A program made the position numbers and the translations under genes. Below, piece by piece: positions 17,044 to 25,785 of a stretch of DNA of 64,000 bases. Each line of letters opens with the position of its first letter. Positions within the stretch are counted from its first letter, which is position 1. The notes beneath the pieces were generated by a model that was not told the origin of the DNA, did no database searches, and was given only the letters and a program-made list of their open reading frames with translations. The DNA comes from Tenacibaculum dicentrarchi (GTDB lineage Bacteria > Bacteroidota > Bacteroidia > Flavobacteriales > Flavobacteriaceae), in NCBI RefSeq assembly GCF_964036635.1, contig NZ_OZ038524.1:62001-126000 (forward strand), in the 5' to 3' direction.

Positions 17044-17946
17044 TTATAAAAAATTAGCGATTATTGAACAGCTAAAAAACAACAATAATAGGGCATCGGA
17101 AATCCAACTTTTTTGAAATAATTCTATTCCATTGGCTAAAATAATGGCAATCGGAAAAAAAATAAATAACAATTCGGTGCCTGTTTTATGTGGTATTAAA
17201 AGTATAGTAATTAAAGCAATAAATAAGTGAATACAAGTTAAAATCCAATTTTTTCTAAAGGTGTTTAGTACCGATAATGCTTTTGGTGTTTTCAAAATTA
17301 GTGCATAAAAGACTAAAATAGCGATAAATAATATTGAAAATAAATGCTTTGTAGTTAAATAAAAATCAATATTATACGATAAATCCCAATCAAATAATTG
17401 GTGAAAAAGGGGCATTTCATTATTCCAAAAACAATAGCTGAAAAATAAAAAAATAACACTTGTAAAGCCTATAAAAGGAATTAATAATGTTTGATAATTA
17501 AAGTGCTCGTATAGGTAAATAGCGGTGTATAATAACACTGCAAAAAGTAGTGAATAAGGTTCTATTAAAAAAGAAATACCAAGCCATAACCCACCGTCAA
17601 ATAGTTTAAATAAGCTGTTTTTAGCAGATTGTAAGCTGTAAACTTTTCGTAAAAAAAGTAAGATACTGAAACTTGCTAAAAAAGTTTTATCAAGGTGAAT
17701 AATTTCAGGAAAAAAACCAGTAAGTAATACAAAAAATAAAAAGGCGTAAGAGTTATCAAAGGTTAATTTATTTTTAGTAATTATAAAATTAAAAACACTA
17801 AAAATAAGCAAGATACCTAGTAGTTCTTTTGCTGTTTCTAAGGAAATATCTTTGGTTACTAAGTTAAATGAAAAGTAACTTAAAAACAGTGCGAAAAGCA
17901 CCATAAAATTAACAGGTTTTGATTTACCGAAAAAATTGGCTAACAT
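17044..17946 (-). CDS. Lineage-specific multi-pass membrane protein (DUF6427-like)
   Basis: This 300-residue protein consists almost entirely of hydrophobic helices (about 8-10) and has no recognised catalytic motif. From memory it belongs to the flavobacterial family DUF6427, usually found beside upp; I cannot check this. The gene is tail-to-tail with upp and divergent from the small membrane protein at 17989, with overlapping upstream regions. Function unknown. Confidence 0.7.
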   Translation of the reverse strand: MLANFFGKSKPVNFMVLFALFLSYFSFNLVTKDISLETAKELLGILLIFSVFNFIITKNKLTFDNSYAFLFFVLLTGFFPEIIHLDKTFLASFSILLFLRKVYSLQSAKNSLFKLFDGGLWLGISFLIEPYSLLFAVLLYTAIYLYEHFNYQTLLIPFIGFTSVIFLFFSYCFWNNEMPLFHQLFDWDLSYNIDFYLTTKHLFSILFIAILVFYALILKTPKALSVLNTFRKNWILTCIHLFIALITILLIPHKTGTELLFIFFPIAIILANGIELFQKSWISDALLLLFFSCSIIANFL

Positions 17947-17966
17947 AGTTTCTTTTTATACTTTTG
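17936..17966 (+). promoter_or_regulatory. Promoter of the small membrane protein-trmB operon
   Basis: TTG (17936-17938), a 20-base spacer and TACTTTTG (17959-17966) lie 22 bases before the ATG at 17989. The -33 element overlaps the start of the divergent gene. Confidence 0.7.
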
Positions 17967-17988
17967 CAAACATAAAGATAATCAAGTT

Positions 17989-18207
17989 ATGTTAGGATTA
18001 AATATTTTCAGATTAATTGCAGATTTATTTACTTTTATATTACAACCTTTCAAATGGTTGCGATTAGAAGTTGCAAAAGGTGATTTAGGTTGGTGGACTT
18101 CAAATGCCGTAAACTGGGTGTTTGTTTTTATTTTAATACTATTATTCGGATACTGGATGTGGCAATCAGCTACTTTCTTGAAAGAAGGAACTGAAGATAA
18201 AGCTTAA
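17989..18207 (+). CDS. Small membrane protein (DUF6341-like)
   Basis: This 72-residue protein has two hydrophobic segments (about 8-22 and 38-60), rich in Trp (WLRLEVAKGDLGWW, YWMWQS). It is probably the flavobacterial family DUF6341, from memory. It starts 22 bases after a good promoter and is followed after 12 bases by trmB, so the two are cotranscribed. Function unknown. Confidence 0.75.
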   Translation: MLGLNIFRLIADLFTFILQPFKWLRLEVAKGDLGWWTSNAVNWVFVFILILLFGYWMWQSATFLKEGTEDKA

Positions 18208-18219
18208 TTTACAGACACA

Positions 18220-18891
18220 TTGGGAAGCAAAAATAAACTGAAACGTTTCAAAGAAAATGAAACGTTTGAAAACGTACTTCAACCTACGAGAGAAGAAGTA
18301 ATAGGAAATTTTTCTTTAAAAGGAAAATGGAATACATTCTTTAAAAACGACAACCCTATAGTTTTAGAACTTGGTTGTGGTAAAGGAGAATATACCATTG
18401 CCTTAGCAGAAAAAAATCCAAATAAAAATTTTATAGGTATTGATATTAAAGGGGCTCGTTTTTGGCGTGGTGCTAAAACAGCTATCGAAAACGATATGCA
18501 AAATGTTGCCTTTATTAGAACCCAAATAGAATTAGTTGACCACATTTTTGCTGAAAATGAAGTTGATGAAATTTGGATAACTTTTCCCGATCCACAAATA
18601 AAATATCAACGTACAAAACATAGAATGACTAATACCGCATTCTTAAAAAGATACAATCATATTTTAAAACAAGACGGTATTATGAACTTAAAAACCGACA
18701 GCGAGTTTATGCACGGTTACACCTTAGGTTTATTACATGGTGAAAAACACGAAATTTTACATGCAAATCATAACGTTTACGTAAATGAAGGGGCACCAGA
18801 AGAAGTAACTTCTACGCAAACTTTTTACGAAAAACAATATTTAGAAAAAGGGAAACCTATTACTTATATCCGTTTTAAGTTAAAGTATTAA
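18220..18891 (+). CDS. trmB: tRNA (guanine-N7-)-methyltransferase
   Basis: This SAM-dependent enzyme of 223 residues makes m7G46 in the variable loop of tRNAs. Motif I is LELGCGKGEYT; the family signature FPDPQIKYQRTKHRM follows, and the C-terminal TSTQTFYEKQYLEKG is typical. It starts with TTG at 18220; the resulting MGSKNKLKRF is the normal family beginning. It is cotranscribed with the small membrane protein upstream and the alkyltransferase-like gene downstream (10-base gap). Confidence 0.95.
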   Translation: MGSKNKLKRFKENETFENVLQPTREEVIGNFSLKGKWNTFFKNDNPIVLELGCGKGEYTIALAEKNPNKNFIGIDIKGARFWRGAKTAIENDMQNVAFIRTQIELVDHIFAENEVDEIWITFPDPQIKYQRTKHRMTNTAFLKRYNHILKQDGIMNLKTDSEFMHGYTLGLLHGEKHEILHANHNVYVNEGAPEEVTSTQTFYEKQYLEKGKPITYIRFKLKY

Positions 18892-18901
18892 CTTTATTTG
18901 C

Positions 18902-19228
18902 GTGAGTAGTAATCAAAATTTTTTCGAAAGAGTTTACCAAGTATCAAGGTTAATTCCTTATGGAAGAGTAACAAGTTATGGTGCTATTGCAAGGTATTTA
19001 GGAGCAGCCAAATCTGCACGAATGGTAGGTTGGGCAATGAATAATTCACATACCAAAGATGTTCCTGCACACAGAGTTGTAAATCGAGTTGGTTTGTTGA
19101 CAGGAAAACATCATTTTGATGGAACAAACCTGATGCAGCAATTATTAGAAAGCGAAGGAGTTATTGTTATTGACAATCAAATACAAAATTTCGAAACTGT
19201 TTTTTGGAATCCAACAGATGAATTGTAA
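18902..19228 (+). CDS. Alkyltransferase-like (ATL) DNA-damage protein
   Basis: This 108-residue protein matches the C-terminal domain of O6-alkylguanine-DNA alkyltransferases (IPYGRVTSYGAIA, RMVGWAMNN). The active-site motif PCHR is replaced by PAHR (A56), so it cannot accept an alkyl group and is an ATL protein. Such proteins bind O6-alkylguanine and hand it to nucleotide excision repair. It starts with GTG at 18902, 10 bases after trmB. Confidence 0.88.
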   Translation: MSSNQNFFERVYQVSRLIPYGRVTSYGAIARYLGAAKSARMVGWAMNNSHTKDVPAHRVVNRVGLLTGKHHFDGTNLMQQLLESEGVIVIDNQIQNFETVFWNPTDEL

Positions 19229-19267
19229 GCGGCTTTTACTTAAAGCTCAAAAGAATATAAATGATAT

Positions 19268-19306
19268 AAAAATAGGATTAAATCAATAATGATTTAATCC
19301 TATTTT
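19268..19306. terminator. Bidirectional terminator
   Basis: The arms AAAAATAGGATTAAATCA and TGATTTAATCCTATTTTT with a 4-base loop lie between the convergent ATL gene and the T9SS cargo gene. Confidence 0.88.
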
Positions 19307-19331
19307 TGTTTTTATAAGAATAATTAACTCC

Positions 19332-20858
19332 TTATTTTAAAACAATTTTCTTTGTGATAGAACCTAAATCTGTATTTAATTTAACAATATAAATTCCTGC
19401 GGATAAATGAGGAAGTAAAACCTGATTAATACCATTAGAGTTAATTTGTGCTTGAACTAATTTCTTTCCTAAAGTATTATATACTTTAACAACAGCTTTT
19501 CCTTGTAAGCCAGAAATACTTATTTCTTTATCATCAGAATTGTAAATATTGATGTTATTTAAATCATTTACAGTATCAGGATTTAATTTTTTAGCCTGAG
19601 TATGTATGTAAAATTGCCCAATACCATTACTTTTTTCATCTAAAGAAATAGTATGTTTATTTTTAGAAAGATTAATAAATGTCTTATTTTTTCTATCTTC
19701 TAAATAGATAGTAACATCTTTAGGTAAGTTTTTAGAATTAACAGTAAATGTTATTTCTTCTTTAGCTTTAGCAATTAAACCAACAGGTATAATTGTGTTT
19801 TCGTAATTTGCATTAGGTAAAGTTTGAATTGCTAATTTTTCTCCTTTACTATCTGAAACTAATTGGGTAAAAACAGCAAACTTATTTTTAACACCACTAA
19901 ACATACTACTATCATAACCATTATCAAATCCTGTAGTTTTATTATCGATAAAAAATACTTTAGTCGATTTTTTAGCTTTATTATTAGCCACAGATAATTC
20001 AAAAGAAGGTGTAGGTGCTTGTCTTAAAAAAACATCTGTTGATTGATGAGATAACATCGCTGGATAAACATTTATAGACCCTATAGCTCTAACAAAAAAA
20101 CCTTGAGTTGGCGCTACTTTAATAGGCTCTGCTAAGTTTTTTGTAATATACTCAGTACCATTCCATAGCCAAATTGTTTTTTCTTTAAGAAGAAAAGAAT
20201 TATCCATATTGCTAAAAAAAAGATTTGAATCTAAGTAGGCTAAATATGGGTTTCCAATTAAGGTAAAATCAGTAATTCCGTCAACAGGTTTGGTTACAGC
20301 TATATCATTAAATGCTTTTCCTTTAAAAACAATAGTAGAAGAATTTGGCTTTAACTTAACCGCCATTCCTAATTTATTATCTATTGCTCCGGTAGCGGTT
20401 TCACTTTTGTATTGCCAAGGGGTAGCAAGACTATTGTCATGTAAACCAATACCAATATTCGTTCCTGTTCCTATTGCAAAATCGTTATCAGCAATAAGTG
20501 CTTCAAAGGTATGGTCTTTTATAGGAGATGCTATTAAATGCCAGTTAGAAGTAAGGTTTCGTTTGTAAGTAATATCACTAAAAATATTACCACCTTCAAG
20601 CAATATAGAACTACCTGATTCAAAAATAAGGCTATTAAGAAAGATAAAACCACTTGATTTTGTAGGGTAATTTGTTAAACCACTAGGAATAATTACATCC
20701 GTTGAATTTGGAGGAACAATATTATTACTCCAGTTTGTATTGGTATCCCAATCATTATTAGTTGCCCCAGTCCAAGTATGTTGTCCGTAGGTAGCACTAA
20801 AAGAAGATACACTAATGGCTACTGAAAATAATAATTTTAAAAAGTCTTTTTGTTTCAT
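19332..20858 (-). CDS. Secreted protein with T9SS type A sorting domain
   Basis: This 508-residue exported protein has a signal peptide (about 1-25, ending TYGQ), an N-terminal TWTGATNNDWDTNTNWSN motif often seen at the start of large flavobacterial surface proteins, a beta-rich middle, and a C-terminal type A sorting domain (about 430-508) ending GIYIVKLNTDLGSITKKIV. It should be exported through the outer membrane by the type IX system and anchored or released. No enzymatic motif is visible. It is a single gene, ending at a bidirectional hairpin. Confidence 0.88.
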   Translation of the reverse strand: MKQKDFLKLLFSVAISVSSFSATYGQHTWTGATNNDWDTNTNWSNNIVPPNSTDVIIPSGLTNYPTKSSGFIFLNSLIFESGSSILLEGGNIFSDITYKRNLTSNWHLIASPIKDHTFEALIADNDFAIGTGTNIGIGLHDNSLATPWQYKSETATGAIDNKLGMAVKLKPNSSTIVFKGKAFNDIAVTKPVDGITDFTLIGNPYLAYLDSNLFFSNMDNSFLLKEKTIWLWNGTEYITKNLAEPIKVAPTQGFFVRAIGSINVYPAMLSHQSTDVFLRQAPTPSFELSVANNKAKKSTKVFFIDNKTTGFDNGYDSSMFSGVKNKFAVFTQLVSDSKGEKLAIQTLPNANYENTIIPVGLIAKAKEEITFTVNSKNLPKDVTIYLEDRKNKTFINLSKNKHTISLDEKSNGIGQFYIHTQAKKLNPDTVNDLNNINIYNSDDKEISISGLQGKAVVKVYNTLGKKLVQAQINSNGINQVLLPHLSAGIYIVKLNTDLGSITKKIVLK

Positions 20859-21017
20859 ATTTTATTTATTAGATATCACAAAATAAGCAAATAATGACCA
20901 AACCAAATAATTTTTAACAGTATTGCTTCTATTATATTTAATAATAAACTATAAAATAGAATTATTGCATCATAAATTTTCACAATCTAAAGCCTTTATT
21001 TTCTGCGGGCTAAAATG

Positions 21018-21025
21018 TATCTTTG
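21018..21025 (+). promoter_or_regulatory. -7 box for the Mrp-type gene
   Basis: TATCTTTG matches the consensus, 31 bases before the ATG at 21057. It lies inside the longer ORF beginning at 21015, which argues for the later start. No clear TTG is seen upstream. Confidence 0.55.
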
Positions 21026-21056
21026 TAACTTAGCATTAATTAAATTAAATACTCAA

Positions 21057-22187
21057 ATGAGTTTTAAAAAACAAGATATATACAAAGCTTTAGAAACAAT
21101 TACAGCTCCAGGAGAAGGTAAAAGTTTAGTAGAAAGCGAAAACATAAAAAACGTCGTTACTTTTGGTAAAGAAGTAATTGTTGATGTAACCATTTCAAAC
21201 CCATCTTTACAAGCAAAAAAGAAAGCTGAGGTAGAAATAACCAAAGCAATTCACACAAACGTTGATGCCACTATTGATGTAAAAGTGAATGTAAAAGTGG
21301 AGGTTGTTCAAAAAGAAAACCCGAACGAAATTAAAGGAAAAGTAATTCCTAATATCAAAAACATTATAGCAATCGCTTCAGGAAAAGGAGGTGTAGGAAA
21401 ATCGACCATAACCTCTAATATGGCAGTTTCTTTAGCTAAAATGGGCTTTAAAGTAGGTGTTTTAGATGCCGATGTTTACGGACCATCACAACATTTAATG
21501 TTTGATGTGGCTACTGAAAAACCATTGTCAGTAAAAGTAGATGGGCGTTCAAAAATGAAACCTATTGAAAACTACGGCGTGAAATTATTATCATTAGGTT
21601 TTTTTACCGACCCTAATCAGGCAGTAATTTGGCGAGGACCAATGGCATCAAAAGCATTAAATCAATTAATTTTTGATGCAGATTGGGGGGAATTAGATTT
21701 CTTATTAATCGACTTACCTCCAGGAACAGGAGACGTACATTTATCAATCGTACAAGCAGTGCCAATCAACGGAGCCGTAGTGGTAAGCACCCCACAAAAC
21801 ATCGCCTTAGCAGATGCTAAAAAAGGAGTTGCAATGTTTCAACAAGAAAGCATTAATGTACCTGTTTTAGGAATTGTTGAAAACATGGCATATTTTACAC
21901 CAGCCGAATTACCAGACAATAAATATTACATTTTCGGTCAAGGCGGAGCTAAAAATTTAGCAGAAGATATTAAAACAAGTTTCTTAGGCGAAATACCATT
22001 AGTACAAAGCATCCGTGAAGCAGGTGACGTAGGTCATCCAGTAGCCTTGCAAGAAAACACGCCGTTGGAAAATGCCTTTAAAGAGGTAACAAAATCAATG
22101 GTTGCCGAATTGTTAAAAAGAAATGAAAATTTACCAGCTACCGAAGTGGTTCGTATAACCACTATGAGTGGTTGTAGCACTAAATAA
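21057..22187 (+). CDS. Mrp/ApbC-type iron-sulfur cluster carrier ATPase
   Basis: This 376-residue P-loop protein is thought to carry and insert [4Fe-4S] clusters. The N-terminal MIP18/DUF59 domain (about 1-85) is followed by the deviant Walker A motif GKGGVGKST (109-117) and Walker B DLPPGTGDVHLS. The metal-binding CxxC of this family near the end is weak here (a single terminal Cys in TMSGCSTK). The ATG at 21057 is chosen because the -7 box lies upstream. It is followed after 21 bases by a NifU-type gene. Confidence 0.92.
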   Translation: MSFKKQDIYKALETITAPGEGKSLVESENIKNVVTFGKEVIVDVTISNPSLQAKKKAEVEITKAIHTNVDATIDVKVNVKVEVVQKENPNEIKGKVIPNIKNIIAIASGKGGVGKSTITSNMAVSLAKMGFKVGVLDADVYGPSQHLMFDVATEKPLSVKVDGRSKMKPIENYGVKLLSLGFFTDPNQAVIWRGPMASKALNQLIFDADWGELDFLLIDLPPGTGDVHLSIVQAVPINGAVVVSTPQNIALADAKKGVAMFQQESINVPVLGIVENMAYFTPAELPDNKYYIFGQGGAKNLAEDIKTSFLGEIPLVQSIREAGDVGHPVALQENTPLENAFKEVTKSMVAELLKRNENLPATEVVRITTMSGCSTK

Positions 22188-22208
22188 TAATAATTCAAAA
22201 GCAAGAGT

Positions 22209-22445
22209 ATGACAGCAACAGAAATACAGCATAATGTAGAGAAAGCTTTAGAAGAAATCCGTCCTTTTTTAATAAGCGATGGCGGAAATATTAAGCTTTT
22301 ATCTATAGAAAATAATATTGTAAAAGTTCAATTAGAAGGAGCTTGCAGCGGTTGTTCTGTAAACCAAATGACCTTAAAAAATGGTGTTGAAGCAACTATA
22401 AAAAAGTACGCACCAGTTATTGAACAAGTAATTAATGTGGCTTAA
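22209..22445 (+). CDS. NifU C-terminal-type iron-sulfur scaffold
   Basis: This 78-residue Nfu domain protein has the CxxC motif C46-S-G-C49 that binds a bridging cluster between two monomers. The sequence LISDGGNIKLLSI...GACSGCSVNQMTLKNGVE is diagnostic. It follows the Mrp-type carrier by 21 bases and very probably works with it in delivering clusters. Confidence 0.93.
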   Translation: MTATEIQHNVEKALEEIRPFLISDGGNIKLLSIENNIVKVQLEGACSGCSVNQMTLKNGVEATIKKYAPVIEQVINVA

Positions 22446-22491
22446 AAAGCTGATTTTTATCATTTTTAGAGTCCTATAAACGTATTATTTT

Positions 22492-22580
22492 TGGGCGTTC
22501 GGGCGTGCTTTCGCTACTCGCTTTTTTTAAATAGAAAAAATTTAAAAAAGAGCTCAAACAAACCGCTCAATCACTAACGC
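22492..22580 (+). repeat. Palindromic intergenic element, copy B (variant)
   Basis: The core is shared with copies A and C: ACTCGC, a T7 tract, a short loop, AAAAAAGAGCTCAAACAAA, then GCT/CAATC. The outer arms differ (GGGCGTT at the left, TAACGC at the right) but still pair with each other (GCGTT with AACGC). It lies between the Nfu gene and the reductase gene. Confidence 0.75.
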
Positions 22581-22602
22581 ATTCAATAGTTACCAAAAAA
22601 TA

Positions 22603-22634
22603 AAATCTCACAGAATTTAAAGTCTGTGAGATTT
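22603..22634 (+). terminator. Hairpin before the ferredoxin-NADP reductase gene
   Basis: The 12-base arms AAATCTCACAGA and TCTGTGAGATTT with an 8-base loop end 13 bases before the ATG at 22648. They could terminate the Mrp-Nfu transcript or act as a leader element of the reductase gene. No long T-run follows, so termination is not certain. Confidence 0.5.
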
Positions 22635-22647
22635 AAAACAACAACAA

Positions 22648-23703
22648 ATGATTACAACAGATATCTTAATAATAGGAGCAGGTCCAACAGGATTATTTAC
22701 TGTTTTTGAAGCAGGACTGTTAAAATTACGCTGTCATTTAATTGACGCATTGCCACAACAAGGTGGGCAGTGCTCGGAAATTTATCCAAAGAAACCGATT
22801 TATGATATTCCTGCATATCCAGAAATTTTAGCGGGCGATTTAACTCATAAATTAATGGAACAAATTAAGCAATTTGAACCAGGATTTACCTTAGGAGAAC
22901 GTGCTGAAACTATCGAAAAACAAGAAGACGGAAGTTTTGTGGTAACCACCAATAAAGGAACAAAACACCAAGCACCTGTAGTAGCAATTGCAGGAGGTTT
23001 AGGAAGTTTTGAACCACGAAAACCACCCATTCCAAACATCGCCGATTTTGAAGATAAAGGTGTGGAATACATGATTAAAGAGCCAGAATTATATCGCAAT
23101 AAAAACGTGGTAATTGCTGGTGGAGGAGACTCTGCTTTAGATTGGTCAATTTTTTTAACTGATGTTGCAAAATCGGTTACTTTAGTACACCGAAGAAATG
23201 AATTTCGTGGCGCTTTAGATTCCGTAGAAAAAGTACAAGAATTGAAAAATGCAGGAAAAATTAACTTAATAACACCTGCAGAAATTAAAGGAATTGTTGG
23301 GCAAAATCATGTGGAAGGTGTTGTAATTTCTGAAAAAGATAAAGAAGAATACACGTTAAACTGTGATCATTTTATACCTCTTTTTGGTTTATCACCTAAA
23401 TTAGGACCTATTGGAAATTGGGGCTTAGAGATTGAAAAAAATGCTATCAAAGTAAATAATGCCTTAGATTATCAAACAAATATTCCAGGAATTTATGCCA
23501 TTGGCGATGTAAATACCTATCCCGGGAAATTAAAATTGATTTTATGTGGTTTTCACGAAGCAACTTTAATGTGTCAAAGTGCTTTTAAAATCATTTATCC
23601 TGATAAAAAATACGTAATGAAATACACCACAGTAGGCGGTGTTGACGGTTTTGATGGAACTCGAAAAGAAGCTCCAAAGGCGGTGATTAAAAAAATAGAA
23701 TAA
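22648..23703 (+). CDS. Ferredoxin-NADP reductase, thioredoxin-reductase type
   Basis: This 351-residue flavoprotein transfers electrons from NADPH to ferredoxin. The FAD loop is IIGAGPTGLF, the NADPH loop is GGGDSALDW, and the C-terminal FAD motif is GIYAIGDV. The redox-active CxxC of thioredoxin reductase is absent, as expected for YumC-type reductases. It starts an apparent operon with the fatty acid hydroxylase (13-base gap), the [2Fe-2S] ferredoxin (1-base gap) and an FNT channel (14-base gap). Confidence 0.9.
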   Translation: MITTDILIIGAGPTGLFTVFEAGLLKLRCHLIDALPQQGGQCSEIYPKKPIYDIPAYPEILAGDLTHKLMEQIKQFEPGFTLGERAETIEKQEDGSFVVTTNKGTKHQAPVVAIAGGLGSFEPRKPPIPNIADFEDKGVEYMIKEPELYRNKNVVIAGGGDSALDWSIFLTDVAKSVTLVHRRNEFRGALDSVEKVQELKNAGKINLITPAEIKGIVGQNHVEGVVISEKDKEEYTLNCDHFIPLFGLSPKLGPIGNWGLEIEKNAIKVNNALDYQTNIPGIYAIGDVNTYPGKLKLILCGFHEATLMCQSAFKIIYPDKKYVMKYTTVGGVDGFDGTRKEAPKAVIKKIE

Positions 23704-23716
23704 ACATTTTTTAAAC

Positions 23717-24613
23717 ATGATTTTTATAGAATATATAGCGCAATTATCAGAAGATAAACTCTTGTATTTTGCCCTGCCTATATTTTTTATAAGCATGTTT
23801 GTTGAATATCAATTCGCAAAAGAAAAATACCAGCTAAAAGATACTGGAATATCGCTATTAATGATGGTTTTTTCGGCTATTATAGAATTTATTCCAAAGG
23901 TTTTAGCTTTTATTGTATTTGTATATATATATGAAATCAGCCCATTTAAAGATGTTGTTCAACGTCAATGGTGGGCTTGGGTTTTATTGCTGTTTGCCGA
24001 TGATATTTCGTACTATTGGTTTCATCGCTTAAACCATGAAGTGCGGTTATTTTGGGCAGGACATGTACCGCATCATTCATCAATATATATGAATTTAGGA
24101 ACAGCATTGCGCCAAGGTGTAGGTGAGCGAATTCATAAATTCTTTTTTTGGTTGTGGATACCGTTATTGGGTTTTGATCCATTAATGATGTTTACCGTGA
24201 TGGGAATTAGTTTGATATATCAATTTTTTGTACATACAGAATTGATTGATAAACTACCTAAACCAATCGAATTTATATTTAACACACCCTCACATCACAG
24301 AGTGCATCATGCCTCTAATATTCGATATTTAGATTGTAATCATGCAGGTATTTTAATTATTTGGGATCGACTTTTTGGTACTTTTTCAAAAGAATTAAAA
24401 GCTGTTGAAAAACCTGTTTATGGGTTAACAGTAAATATTGAAACTAAAAATCCGATAACAGTAGCAACACACGAATATGTTGCTATTTGGAAAGATGTTA
24501 AACGCGCCAATAAGTTTTCAGACAAATTAAATTATATATTTAATTCACCTGGTTGGTCACACGATGGTGAAGATCATCGAGCGAAAACGTTACGTAAAAA
24601 AATGAATTTATAA
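23717..24613 (+). CDS. Sterol desaturase/fatty acid hydroxylase superfamily protein
   Basis: This 298-residue inner-membrane di-iron oxygenase has the His boxes H103-x3-H107 (HRLNH), H116-xx-HH (HVPHHS), H173 (HTEL) and HH-xx-HH (SHHRVHHAS), which bind the two irons. About four membrane helices are present. It uses O2 and two electrons to hydroxylate or desaturate a lipid; the substrate is not clear. A reductase gene lies directly upstream and a ferredoxin gene directly downstream, which suggests a complete electron-transfer chain for it. Confidence 0.88.
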   Translation: MIFIEYIAQLSEDKLLYFALPIFFISMFVEYQFAKEKYQLKDTGISLLMMVFSAIIEFIPKVLAFIVFVYIYEISPFKDVVQRQWWAWVLLLFADDISYYWFHRLNHEVRLFWAGHVPHHSSIYMNLGTALRQGVGERIHKFFFWLWIPLLGFDPLMMFTVMGISLIYQFFVHTELIDKLPKPIEFIFNTPSHHRVHHASNIRYLDCNHAGILIIWDRLFGTFSKELKAVEKPVYGLTVNIETKNPITVATHEYVAIWKDVKRANKFSDKLNYIFNSPGWSHDGEDHRAKTLRKKMNL

Positions 24614-24614
24614 A

Positions 24615-24950
24615 ATGGAAGTACAAGATATAACGATAAATATAACAGACCGAGAAGGAGTATTACACGAAGTTGTTGCACCAACCGATATGGCAATGAA
24701 TTTAATGGAGCTTGTACGTTCATACGAGCTAGCTCCTGAGGGAACTATTGGAATTTGTGGCGGAATGGCAATGTGTGCTTCTTGCCAGTGCTATGTAAAA
24801 TCAGCACATGAACTACCTGAAATGGGCGATGATGAAGATGCTATGTTAGCCGAAGCTTTTTATGTAGAAGATAACAGCCGTTTAGGGTGTCAGTTACAAA
24901 TAAAACCTGAAATGGATGGTTTAGAAATCGAATTAGCTCCTGAGAGTTAA
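24615..24950 (+). CDS. Adrenodoxin-like [2Fe-2S] ferredoxin
   Basis: This 111-residue electron carrier has ligands C48, C54, C57 (CGGMAMCASC) and C92 (GCQLQI), the spacing of adrenodoxin-type ferredoxins that feed oxygenases. Its ATG is 1 base after the hydroxylase stop codon, so translation is probably coupled. It is the likely direct electron donor to the hydroxylase, reduced by the upstream FNR; this is inference from order and type. Confidence 0.92.
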   Translation: MEVQDITINITDREGVLHEVVAPTDMAMNLMELVRSYELAPEGTIGICGGMAMCASCQCYVKSAHELPEMGDDEDAMLAEAFYVEDNSRLGCQLQIKPEMDGLEIELAPES

Positions 24951-24964
24951 AAAATAAAATTTAG

Positions 24965-25777
24965 ATGTCAACAAAAGTATTTAGTCCCGAAGAAATTGTA
25001 AATCAAACATTAAACTCAAGCGTTAAAAAAGTTGAAAAATCATTTTTAACCAGTTTGTTATTAGGAATATTAGCAGGTTCTTTTATTGGTTTAGGAGCTT
25101 TATTTTACACTATTGTAAAAGCTGACCAAACCTATAGCTTTGCTACCAAGCAAATTTTGGGAGGCTTTGTATTTTCTTTAGGATTAATTTTGGTGATAAT
25201 TGCAGGTGCTGAATTATTTACAGGAAATAATTTAATTGCAATTGCTTGGGCAGAAAAAAAGGTTTCTACTAAACAAATGATGCGTAATTGGGGCATTATT
25301 TTTTTTAGCAATATGATTGGTGCTATAAGTTTAGCGGTTATGGTTTATTTTTCAGGACACCTTGATATGAATAACGGAGCAATAGCCGAAACTTATTTAA
25401 AAATGGCAGATGCAAAATGTAATTTGCCTTTTATGACTGCATTTTTTAGAGGAATATTATGTAATATTTTAGTCTGTTTAGGAGTTTGGATGGCAATGGG
25501 CGGAAAAACAATTACCGATAAAATATTGGCAATAGTCTTTCCGATAACCTTATTTGTAGCCGCAGGTTTTGAACACAGTATTGCTAATTTATTTATTATT
25601 CCGCTAGGTTTACTGATTAAAACTTTTAGCGATATTCAAATTACTACGTCGTTTTTAAGTATTTCAGGGATGATAAAAAACCTGATTCCTGTTATTTTAG
25701 GAAACATAATTGGAGGAAGTGTTTTTATTGGATTAATGTATCATTTGATATTTTTAAACAACAAAAAAACAGCCTAA
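24965..25777 (+). CDS. Formate/nitrite transporter (FNT) family channel
   Basis: This 270-residue inner-membrane protein has six hydrophobic helices and FNT signatures (AGAELFTGNNLI, FFRGILCNILVCLGVWMA, AAGFEHSIANLF). The family forms pentameric channels for formate, nitrite or related anions. No formate or nitrite enzyme is nearby, so the substrate is uncertain. It starts 14 bases after the ferredoxin gene and ends 8 bases before the convergent flavodoxin gene. Confidence 0.92.
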   Translation: MSTKVFSPEEIVNQTLNSSVKKVEKSFLTSLLLGILAGSFIGLGALFYTIVKADQTYSFATKQILGGFVFSLGLILVIIAGAELFTGNNLIAIAWAEKKVSTKQMMRNWGIIFFSNMIGAISLAVMVYFSGHLDMNNGAIAETYLKMADAKCNLPFMTAFFRGILCNILVCLGVWMAMGGKTITDKILAIVFPITLFVAAGFEHSIANLFIIPLGLLIKTFSDIQITTSFLSISGMIKNLIPVILGNIIGGSVFIGLMYHLIFLNNKKTA

Positions 25778-25785
25778 ATTAATCG

